This document shows positions 55,975 through 64,000 of a stretch of 64,000 bases of DNA, piece by piece; within the stretch, counting starts at the first letter, position 1, and each line of letters starts with the position of its first letter. A model generated the notes under the pieces. That model ran no database searches. It was not told the origin of the DNA and saw nothing but the letters and a program-made list of their open reading frames with translations. Source of the stretch: Pachyseris speciosa (taxonomy: Eukaryota; Cnidaria; Anthozoa; Scleractinia; Pachyseridae); the NCBI GenBank assembly GCA_016490735.1, contig JAEMWC010001212.1, positions 1 to 64,000 of the forward strand. Direction: 5' to 3'. Made by a program: the position numbers and the translations under genes.

Positions 55975-56300
55975 CCTGTTTACACGGGTGATTTTTGTCG
56001 CGGCAACTCGACGCATTTTTTGTAGCGCTTATTAGTTGCAACTTCAAACTCGCACGTGTAAACCAGGTGCGATTTTCAGTGCAATTTACGGCCGTGATAT
56101 CGCTGGGGTTTCCAACTTTCTCGAAACTTGATGCAATTTGGAGCGATTTTTTGATAAAACCGTGTTTCGTGAGTTGCATCTCAAATCGCCGGGGGCCCCG
56201 GCAAGAAATTCCACTAAAATGGTACTGAAATCACACTTTGTTTACATATGCGAATTTAAAGTTGCAACTTGAGCGCGACAAAAATTGCAAATTGCTCCAT
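55975..56300. repeat. Inverted-repeat segment, ~320 bp
   Basis: GATTTTTGTCGCGGCAACTC near the left end and GAGCGCGACAAAAATTGC near the right are inverted, and CAACTTCAAACTCGCACGTG pairs roughly with GAATTTAAAGTTGCAACTTG. It starts TAAGGCCTGTTTACACGGG, similar in style to the 5.4 kb hairpin start (TAAGGCCCGTTTCAAACG). Probably a MITE; the right boundary is unclear. Confidence 0.4.
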
Positions 56301-56494
56301 CAAAGGCAAACTTTGTAAGCTTAGCCGAAGCAAAATGTGAATGCGAAACATTTTATAACTACATCACTTTGGTTCAAAGAAAACTAATATGATCAAGGGC
56401 CAATTGGTACGAGCACGGTGAACCTGGAAAGTAAGAAATCTAGAAAAGTAGCGATTCGTTGGCTTTTTAGTGCTCAACAGAAGTTAATTGTAAG

Positions 56495-57425
56495 TTCAAA
56501 AGCAATAATGAAGGAGCTTGAGGCGTACTATAGAGTACTTTATAGCAACTGTGATTCCGAGGATTCGGAATCCATGAAATCACATCTCTAAATTAAATGA
56601 CGAGCTACAGAAACTCTGTTAAGGCAATGGTTTAGTTAACGAATGTTTTAACGCCCTTTCGCAGGTTCCAAGTGGTCTAACACTTGGAAACGATGCTATA
56701 ACAAACTCTGGCCTCTTCTAGGTCAACTTATGACCAATTGACCTTTGTCATGAACTTGGGGAACTCTAAAACTCCCAAAAACAGGCAATAATAAGACCTG
56801 TTGAGAAAAAAGGTAAGGATAGTCGATATGTCAAAAATTGGTGTCCTATCTCTTTATTGAATGTCGATACCAAGATTGCTTCAAAGGCGCTTGCTTTGAG
56901 ATTACAAAAGGTTTTACCGCATATAAAATTCATTGGGATCCACATGCGTATGGAAAGGGTAGAGCTGTCTTTAACGCTATCCGCTCAATTGATGATGCTA
57001 TGGGATTTAAAAAAAGAAGCAAAGACCAGGATCAAATGTGGCAATCGATTTTGAGAAAGCCGTCGACTCGATAAGTTTAGGCTTCCTGTTAAAGGCCTTG
57101 AAAACGTTTAACTTCATTCATTCAACAGATGGGTGTCTGTTTTCTATTCGAAGATCTTCAGCTCCGTCACCAACGGTTTTTTTTTTACACCTTTGTTATA
57201 CGGTTGAAAGAGATGTCAGACAAGGAGATCAATTGTCATCGTATCTGTTTATCATATCCTTGGAAGTTCTTTTAATCAAGTTGCAGTCGAACCCCCAGAT
57301 CAAAGGTATAGAGTTTGGCAGCGTAGAGACAAATTCACCACTTTTGCCGATGATTCGACAACATTTTTTCGCGATAAAAGTTCCCTCGGACACGTATAAA
57401 ATGCATATCAGGACGGAATAATTAT
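56495..57425 (+). pseudogene. LINE reverse transcriptase core fragment, L1/Tx1-like
   Basis: Forward frames give MKELEAYYRVLYS, VPSGLTLGNDAI, then KNWCPISLLNVDTKIASKAL and RLQKVLPHIKF, after a frame change YGKGRAVFNAIRSIDDAMGF, then MAIDFEKAVDSISLGFLLKA and VERDVRQGDQLSSYLFIISL. NWxPISLLNxDxKIxxKxLAxRL, DFEKAxDS and VRQGDxLSxxLFxxxLE are motifs 1-4 of non-LTR reverse transcriptases; the YADD-like catalytic motif appears only as a decayed MIRQH/ADDS remnant in different frames. At least three frame breaks are present. Confidence 0.75.
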
Positions 57426-57456
57426 TTCACGAGACGGAAAGTGGAGACAAATGCCA

Positions 57457-57639
57457 TACACCTTATTCCAGAATGGCCGCCAATTTAATATTCTTTCGTT
57501 TGCACGTTAATTAGCCCTCTTTTCCACATTTTCACTTCAAAATTCTTTTGTATTTTGTACATGTTGACGAGGCAAAGAGCGCTGATTAACGTGCAAACAA
57601 AAGAATAATAAATTGGCCGCCATTTTGGAATAAGCTGTA
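57457..57639. mobile_element. TA-flanked MITE, 183 bp
   Basis: TACACCTTATTCCAGAATGG and CCATTTTGGAATAAGCTGTA form the ends, continuing with CCGCCAATTTA / TAAATTGGC and TTTGCACGTTAAT / ATTAACGTGCAAA. Arms are about 55 bp with a few mismatches; TA flanks suggest a Tc1/mariner-type origin. Confidence 0.75.
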
Positions 57640-58037
57640 TAATACGAAGACCGAAAGTCTGTATACTTTGGAATGGTCGATAAAAGTTGTAATTGCCTGT
57701 AAACTCTCTTAGATCGAAGAGGACGAAACTAATGCAAGAATCTGATTTAAGATGATTTTATTCTCTAAGTATCTAAGAGCCACCGTATGATTATTTCATG
57801 CAACTAATTTACTTAGTTCCAAATGTTGACTCCCAAACGCTCTATCTTCTGTTGATACCTTCAAGTTATTCCTTTCCATTCTCTTCACAATTGTTGCCAT
57901 AAAATGGTGGAAGTATTATGATGGCTCTAGTAAAGTATCACCAGTTGACAGTGGATTATTTTCTAGCTCTATTTGTTAAATTATCTCAATGAATCTTCAT
58001 GCCGTTTTGTCTTCTGTGTTTCCTTCTCAATTCTGAT

Positions 58038-58199
58038 TTAGGCTTTATGATTTAGAGTGATGCGAGGCTTCTTATATGGAACTTTAGACTTGGCTCTTAC
58101 TAGATAGTTCTTGCACCTCACATCATCCGGTCCCGTCGGGTAGTTGTCGGTCCAGAACAGATTGTGGATCCACACGTTCATCTTGGTGTAGATAGATCG
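58038..58199 (-). CDS. Last coding exon of an unrecognised, probably secreted protein
   Basis: A strong acceptor (TTTTTCCTTTTTTTCGCAG on the minus strand, 58200-58218) opens a 53-codon frame beginning RSIYTKMNVWIHNLFWTDN, with YPTGPDDVRCKNYLV and the basic end RAKSKVPYKKPRITLNHKA, then TAA. It starts in phase 0, matching the phase-0 donor of the exon at 60489-60703. No domain recognised. A TTTATT (AATAAA on the minus strand) at about 57756 could serve as polyadenylation signal. Confidence 0.55.
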   Translation of the reverse strand, partial: RSIYTKMNVWIHNLFWTDNYPTGPDDVRCKNYLVRAKSKVPYKKPRITLNHKA

Positions 58200-58559
58200 C
58201 TGCGAAAAAAAGGAAAAATCGATCATAATGTATACGTATCCCAGGACCAAGTGTTAGTGGGTGAAACATATGCTCTATGAATGAAAATTTCAGCCGATAG
58301 GTAGCCGTTTAACTATGAGAAAGTTCAGAATTATTCTTTTAATTTTATTGAGCTCGCGTGCTTAACTGAAAAAGGTTGACTACATAATTAAAAACAGCCG
58401 TTCGATTTTTGAATGTAATTCATACACAGTTTAGTCATCGCAGAATGAATAGGAATGCTCACGCCATTCCTCCTTTTATTGCTGCAACTGTCCTGCCAAT
58501 TAGTTTTCTCCATTTTTAAGTCCGTATCTTGCCTAATGCTGCACCCTCTACAATCGTTA

Positions 58560-58985
58560 ATTTGTTCTCGCTGACATCGTCTATTCATCGGCACATAATA
58601 CAAGATTATCCTTGAAAAGTAATATGTACATCAAAAAGTTCAATCTTGTAAAATTAAGACAAGCGGTCCTAAATTTTGGCGCTAAATTATGGAATGAGAT
58701 ACCCGGTAGAATGAGAGATATGTCAAAAAACGTTTTTAAACGAAAATTAATTAGTATGCTCTTTGAAATATTAAAAGACAAAGATGATTACCTTGATGCA
58801 GCCATGATAACGCATGAGATGAAATTTCGAAATCCTAAACTTTAGCTTTTTTCAAAGCGTGCATTTTTTTATTATCTGTATTATCTGATTTGTAATAGAA
58901 TTAATTTAGCACGCCACGACTAACGTTTTTGGCTAACTGCGCGCCAAGAAATTGTACAGCCAATGTTATGAAATAAATGTATTGT
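58560..58985 (+). pseudogene. LINE 3' end within the intron
   Basis: A forward frame of 77 codons reads NMYIKKFNLVKLRQAVLNFG, AKLWNEIPGRMRDMSKNVFK and RKLISMLFEILKDKDDYLDA, with stop at 58843. The (G)A(K/L)WNEIP block is the last conserved piece of CR1/jockey-like ORF2 proteins. The 3' tail ends ATGAAATAAATGTATTGTTC followed by TTATTCTTGTTC repeats. It is on the strand opposite to the host exons. Confidence 0.65.
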
Positions 58986-60488
58986 TCTTATTCTTGTTCT
59001 TCTGTTTTCAAATATTATGAACTGTGCCTTAATGAATGTCGGATAACGTTGATTGGCCCAGGGTATGTGACTAAAGGCGAATTTGCATTTTTGTTGTAAG
59101 ATACTTGGGCGATGTAGCAGCTCTCGTAAGGTCTCAGGTGAATGGCTTGCGACCCTTCAGGAGAACAAAAGAACAAACAACAGAAACAATGGACACTTGC
59201 CCTAAAACAATAGGGCTGCAACACTATCCCCGCCAGTGAAATGTAGAGCTTACAGGAGCTGCAACACTACCGAGATACTTGTCCATAGGTAAATTAGGTG
59301 AAAACTTCTTGGAGGTTTTATTCAACAGTAGTTAGTGCTCAAACGGAACATTCTACGTGGTTTTTAGCATAAAGCGCGTCGACAAAAATTAAACATGTTA
59401 CTGGTCTCGACGGCGACGACAACGAAAACGTCGTATCAAAATCTAACTTCTCGTTTTTGTAACGCTTTCGCGATCATTTTAATTTCTTTAACTCGGAAAA
59501 TGCTGACGAACTGTCCAAGGACTAAATTACTGTGAATGGCGTCAAAGTCAGGATAAATAAAGAAAACATTCAGTGATGCACTCGCGTTTTCGAGAAGACC
59601 TAAAATTTAGTAAATTCACGTTGATATTTTGCAGTGGACGGCAAAGAAATGTACTAAAATGTAAAACGCACAAGCAGAGCGATTGTTTTTTTCTTATTAA
59701 GCATATTGTTTTGTGCCGTTCTCGTTGCCGTCCTTGTTGCTAAAGCTCCTCAATACTAAATAATCTGTCGATGCTGACAACCAGGTGGGTTGTTTATACT
59801 TGTGTGAGAACGGAATGCATAAGCAAAAACATAAGGAATATCGAGCGCGAACCAGCGTGATAATAATCCCAAGCATTGGCAAAGGCAATAAATTTGAAGT
59901 TAAAAGTTTTCTTGATTGTGATCGCATGCTTGTACTTCTTTCACTTAATGAACGCATGATGAAATATGGTTGGAAACATGGTCGTGAGGTAAGCACAAGC
60001 ACAAGCACAAGCAAAGCACAAGAAAGAGTCTGTTTTCTTTATTATGTTTGTGTTTAACCTAATCTTTCACTAGTCGGAGCTCACGTGAATTGGCGCGCAC
60101 ACACACACACACCTACATACACACACGCAAATAAAAAAAATTTACAAAAAAAATAAAATAAAATAAAATAACACTGAGCGTAGCTATCAGCTCGCCTCCA
60201 TTATAGCCCATTTTCTTAGTGTAAATCCATGTTAGGTGCACAAGGACAAGAACTAAATTATCAAATAAACTAGAAATATTTATCTTTCAAGCCACTTTAC
60301 TCAATATGTTTGTTCGGTTGTGTTTTTGCTTATGTTTGAGCTTTCCGCTATCCAGTCGAAGGAAATATATTTATGGCAGTATATCTTTTGTGAACGAATG
60401 GCTTGTATTGAAAGCGTTACTACCAAATTTGAAAGATGCGACACTGTGCTGAATTATAAGAAAGAGTATATGCAAACGTTACACTTAC
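58986..60488. other. Intron; no further gene seen
   Basis: Contains a (CA)n run at about 60094-60125, AAATA repeats at 60150-60172 and an AAGCACAAGCAC repeat near 59993-60020. No other exon recognised. Confidence 0.5.
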
Positions 60489-60703
60489 ATCAAAGTCTTT
60501 GCAATTCTTGTCTGTTATTTGTGAACTACTAGCCCCGCAAGAAGCTTTCTCGTCAATTGGTATGGCAATCTCATACGTTCCAAAAGGACTCTGGCATTCC
60601 TCTGCTCCGAGCAGTATGTCCTCACAGGGTGAATTGCTAAGATAATGACAGCACATTGGTTGAAGACGGGTGTCGTCTTTCTTCATACAATAAAGAGAAT
60701 CAC
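60489..60703 (-). CDS. Internal exon, cysteine-containing, of the same unrecognised gene
   Basis: Flanked by a good acceptor (CCAATTACAATTTCAG) and donor (GTAAGTGTAACG). It adds about 71 codons including SLYCMKKDDTRLQPMCCHYL, SNSPCEDILLGAEECQSPFG and KASCGASSSQITDKNCKDFD. The first two bases complete a codon left open by the exon at 62493-62712, and the last codon is complete, so phases agree on both sides. Eight cysteines suggest disulfides in an extracellular or luminal protein. No family recognised. Confidence 0.6.
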
Positions 60704-61156
60704 CTGAAATTGTAATTGGGCCAGGCAGTTACCACCAATCTGACCTATTCAGTAAGTTGCATCTTTAAAAGATCTGCAGAGTCGTAATTTTGACTCTGCC
60801 TTAAATGATATCTACGACATATTTTGAAATTATTCATACTGCTAGTGTTACCTATTTATTAATCACTTAATCCGGACTCTGAAATCGTGCAATTAAATTA
60901 ATCTACTAAAGAAATAAAAAAACGCGCCGTGTGCATTCGTTTGAGTTATATAAGCACGCGGGGATTTTAAAGAACACGAGAGAAGTGCCTAAAGAAGCAC
61001 GATCCGTAGGCGAGTGCTTCTCGCACTTCTCGAGGGTCGTTAAAAAATTCCCAAGTGCTTATATTCCTCAACAATACTCGAGGAAGATTTTTTTTATTTT
61101 TTAAAATACTCCTGAGATGTTCACTGAGATGACACTTTGACTCCCAAATTTTGCTT
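60704..61156. other. Intron; nothing else recognised
   Basis: Intron sequence. A weak inverted pair (GAGAAGTGCCTAAAGAAGCAC / GTGCTTCTCGCACTTCTC) at about 60979-61040 may be another hairpin element. Confidence 0.45.
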
Positions 61157-61538
61157 TTAAGCCCCGGCTACACGTTCAAACATTGTTATAAAACATTTGT
61201 TGGATGAACAATGTTAGAACGTGTAGCATGCATGTTTGATGACGTTTGTTCAACATTTTTTGTTGGAAGAATGTTTTGATTTCGATCAAACATTTTCTCC
61301 AACATACAACAAACGTTGAAGCGTGTAGCCGCCCTTTCAACAATTTTGTATTGCAAAGACCAATTAGAGTTAAAGGCCCAGTTCCAATCCGAGAGGTGGA
61401 AATTGTTGAAGCCAGAACCCCGAAGCGAAGTGTTTCCAACAATGTTGTATGCGTATATCCAACATTGTTAGAAGCGTTCTTACAACAATGTTGGGACGTG
61501 TTCTTCTAACAATGTTACAACGTGTAGCCGGGGCTTTA
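61157..61538. mobile_element. Inverted-repeat element, ~375 bp
   Basis: TTAA then GCCCCGGCTACACGTT at the left; AACGTGTAGCCGGGGC then TTTA at the right: 16 bp perfect inverted ends. The right flank differs from TTAA by one base. The interior repeats the words AACATTGTT and AACGTGTAGC in both orientations, so the element can fold in several ways. Confidence 0.7.
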
Positions 61539-61599
61539 CTTTCAAAATAATGTCACATATGGATTGAATCACGCATTTTTATTGCTTGATTTGTACTTT

Positions 61600-61709
61600 A
61601 AAGGTGATGTTACACGAACCGATTTTAACGCAACATTGTTGCGTTAAAAGTTGTCTCGTTTAACATGGCACACAGGACGATTTTTAACGTAACATTTTGT
61701 TGCGGCAAC

Positions 61710-61749
<40 letters not shown>

Positions 61750-62216
61750 CTGTTGCCCGAATTTTGTTGGAGTTGGTGCGTGTAACACCCCCTCCGTCGA
61801 CTTTTAACGCAACATCGTCCCCGAGCAGCGCCAAGGTTGCGTTAAAAATCGTCTCGTGTAACATGCCGTTGCCGAAAGTTGCCGCAACAAAGTTGCCTTA
61901 AAAGTTGTCTCGTATAACATGGATTAAAAATCGGCGTTAAAAATCGGCTCGTGTAACATAACACGAACCGATTTTTAACGCCGATTTTTAATCCATGTTA
62001 CACGACACAACTTTTAACGCAACTTTGTTGCGGCAACGGTTGGTAATGGCATGTTACACGAGACGATTTTTAACGCAACATTGTTCGCTGCTCGGGGACG
62101 ATGCTTTGTTAAAAGTCGACGGCGGGGATGTTACACGCTCCAACTCTAACAAAATTCGGGCAGCAATGTTGCGTTCAAAATCGGCGTTCAAAATCGGCTC
62201 GTGTAATATCACCTTT
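61600..62216. mobile_element. Inverted-repeat element, ~615 bp, internally self-similar
   Basis: AAAGGTGATGTTACACGA and TCGTGTAATATCACCTTT form the ends. The body is built from repeated words on both strands (ACGAACCGATTTTTAACG, TTTTTAACGCAACATTGTT, CGTGTAACAT), including a central inverted joint at about 61942-61990. Open frames on both strands are consequences of this repetition. It lies in the intron next to the 61.2 kb element, with which it shares AACATTGTT words. Confidence 0.7.
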
Positions 62217-62492
62217 ATTTTCTTTACAACATATTCAAAGATTTGCGCGCGCGTACAATTGTAACGCAGCCTGCATGTATTATAATTCCACAATGTACGC
62301 GCGTGACATAAGGCGTGTGCATCTGTTGAGATATAATCGACTCGGTATGACAAATTATAGCCCGCGTAATTAATTGAACTTTTATAAATATATATTTGAT
62401 ATACTGCGATGCTTATAGTGTCCTAGGTCACTTGTACAATTGGTTACTGGTGCCGCTGTCAAAGAGATTTTTTATACAGTATAGCTACTTAC
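62217..62492. other. Intron remainder
   Basis: No features beyond the donor of the 62493-62712 exon. Confidence 0.5.
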
Positions 62493-62712
62493 TGTTCCCC
62501 TCCTTTGTTGCTTCGTTGCATTTAGCAGTATTAGTTATTGCAAAACGGTTAAATTCGAACTTTCGCGAGGATGCCAGTGGCTGACGAAATTCTTTGACCT
62601 TCCCCGTTCCATCTCTAAAGTACGAACCACTCAAATGGCGCACTTTCAAATAAACCCTAGCTGGCAAATCGTTGTGTTCCTGAGTGTTATCTCCATAAAG
62701 CTCAACATACAT
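62493..62712 (-). CDS. Internal exon of the same unrecognised gene
   Basis: Acceptor TCCTGTATATTCCAG, donor GTAAGTAGC. The 220 bp exon reads MYVELYGDNTQEHNDLPARV, YLKVRHLSGSYFRDGTGKVK, EFRQPLASSRKFEFNRFAIT and NTAKCNEATKEGN, ending with one base of the next codon. The alternating hydrophobic pattern (VYLKVRHL) and mixed charge fit a beta-rich extracellular domain. The methionine at the exon start is internal, since the acceptor immediately precedes it. Confidence 0.6.
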
Positions 62713-62803
62713 CTGGAATATACAGGAGAAAATCAACATATAACAATATTGCACCACGGAAAAGAAGTAAAAGTTAAGCTTTGCTAAGTAGAAAGAACTT
62801 TAC

Positions 62804-62880
62804 CTTCGAGTTTGTCTGTCTTTGAGTATTGGCAACATAATATTGCAAAGATCCAAAAAGTGGTCTTTTACCGGTCATTG
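62804..62880 (-). CDS. Possible alternative exon of the same gene
   Basis: A 77 bp segment between a good acceptor (CAGTGACTTACTCAG) and a donor (GTAAAG) encodes MTGKRPLFGSLQYYVANTQR QTNSK. Its donor phase (0) fits the next exon, but its acceptor phase (one base carried in) does not fit the phase-0 end of 63090-63179. It is therefore an alternative exon, joins something else upstream, or is spurious. Confidence 0.25.
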
Positions 62881-63089
62881 CTGAGTAAGTCACTGATGTC
62901 TTTAGCAAAATTTCTTGACAGTAGGAGACAATACAGTTTTATGAAAACAGCACGCCTCTTAATCTTGACATGTCTCGGTGATACGGACTGCTATTATCAG
63001 AGTGATAACTAACAAGCAATGCTGAATTTTATGGCAACTGTTGGAAACAATAACAACCAGCTCCCAGCTCCAAGCTTGGTATTTATTAC

Positions 63090-63179
63090 CTTCAAAAGAC
63101 GGACATTGTAAGATGTGTCGTTGTTGTCAGAAATCTTTAAATTCAATCTAGCGCTTCCGTTATGCAGGTCGTCAAACAG
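63090..63179 (-). CDS. Upstream exon of the same unrecognised gene
   Basis: A 90 bp exon behind acceptor CCTGTCTTTTTTAG with donor GTAATA, open in one frame only: LFDDLHNGSARLNLKISDNN, DTSYNVRLLK. Phase 0 at both ends, so it can splice directly to 62493-62712 and skip the 62804-62880 candidate. Earlier exons, including any signal peptide, were not found and may lie beyond the window. Confidence 0.5.
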
Positions 63180-64000
63180 CTAAAAAAGACAGGAAAAGAA
63201 GCATGACGGTGCATGTCCCTTTAATATGCGATCAGAACTCTATCAGCATTTCAGTCACTCTTGGACGCGCAAAATGAAGTCGTTTCATAAAACACATTAC
63301 TTTTTGGATCCGTTTTATGTACTCCTAAAATATCGCAAGGACACGATATTCAATCAATTCCAGAAGTATTCACAAGTTTATCGTGAAATTCACAGAGAAG
63401 TAGTTGACAAAAATTAACCCAAAACATCATCGCATAAAATCAAGGGTATTCCGAAGTGATAGGTTTTGCGGGTTACGGCCCTTATGAACAGCTTCATCCA
63501 ATAAATGTCAACGCAGAGATAGCTGGTGTAGTGTAGAATATGTAATGTGGTAGAAATAGTCGTGCTGTTGGACCAAAGGAAGGCACCCAGTTTACAAAGT
63601 ACACCAATATAGCCAACATTCTTCTTACGAAAAGTAATAAGCAAAGGACTGCCAACGATAATGCTTTAGTTTACGTAGGACAATCAACCTAGAAATGAAC
63701 TAAAATATTATAAAGACGCCAACACGACCGAAACTCGATAAAGCAGGGTTGCAACCGCGCACACCTGTTTCGTCCTTATCGGGACTCGTCAGCACGGTGT
63801 ACCAATTTTTATGACGCGAGCGTCATGCCAACGCAAATAAATTGCGATACCGTTCACGATATCAAGTTCCATACTTTTGACGCACTTTCCCTCCTACACA
63901 CGCGTTACCACACCACGTCCATGCGTTTTAATGTTGAGATTGGTTTTGGCCATCTACACTTAACTTTGCGAGACACCATCGTCACTTTTGAGTCCTTGCT
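63180..64000. other. No assigned gene; open forward frame at the window edge
   Basis: A forward frame of about 95 codons runs from near 63710 off the end of the window (HLFRPYRDSSARCTNFYDAS, VMPTQINCDTVHDIKFHTF, LHLTLRDTIVTFESL). It has no recognised domain and no visible start; it may be part of a retroelement or chance. Confidence 0.35.

Overview
The window looks like repeat-rich, AT-rich animal nuclear DNA, most likely from an anthozoan cnidarian and perhaps a stony coral. The reasons are one secretin/adhesion-type GPCR with an N-terminal somatomedin B module, GT-AG exons separated by kilobase introns, and many transposon-encoded proteins of kinds I remember as abundant in coral genomes: a Crypton-like tyrosine recombinase, Penelope-like, CR1/jockey-like and L1/Tx1-like fragments, CXC-domain relic genes and TTAA-flanked elements. 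The species assignment is inference; no rRNA or tRNA gene is visible to anchor it.

Layout. 0-15 kb: intergenic DNA with small inverted-repeat elements, three non-LTR retrotransposon relics and two dispersed repeats that recur elsewhere in the window. 15.4-19.75 kb: a decayed transposon-type gene cut into three pieces by two insertions, the larger being a 2.4 kb element that carries a broken tyrosine recombinase gene with one intron and ends in a 185 bp palindrome. 20-21 kb: inverted repeat copy and a LINE fragment. 21.7-28.1 kb: one 6.4 kb element flanked by TTAA with two 1,738 bp inverted arms, whose loop holds at least four smaller inverted-repeat elements. 28-40 kb: mostly non-coding, with one orphan 3' exon (30.9-31.4 kb), a relic gene (33.9-34.4 kb) and an L1-like relic. 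40.4-44.2 kb: the GPCR gene on the minus strand, with two in-frame TAA codons. 49.6-54.7 kb: a stack of retroelement remains, including a 2.5 kb LTR element (5' LTR, tRNA-Leu-type primer site, broken gag, then an open cold-shock-domain ORF, no pol) sitting inside a LINE endonuclease gene. 55-57.6 kb: more relics. 58.0-63.2 kb: exons of an unrecognised, probably extracellular, cysteine-containing protein on the minus strand, with phase-compatible splice sites.

Only two or three loci look like host genes: the GPCR, the 58-63 kb gene, and possibly the 30.9 kb exon. Most other coding signal is transposon-derived and damaged. The observations I rate highest are the cold-shock domain carried by an LTR element, the long nearly identical inverted repeat, and the recombinase element whose two ends share a palindromic GTTGTC/GACAAC site. 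All identifications were made by eye; no search was run, and percent identities are not given because none were computed.
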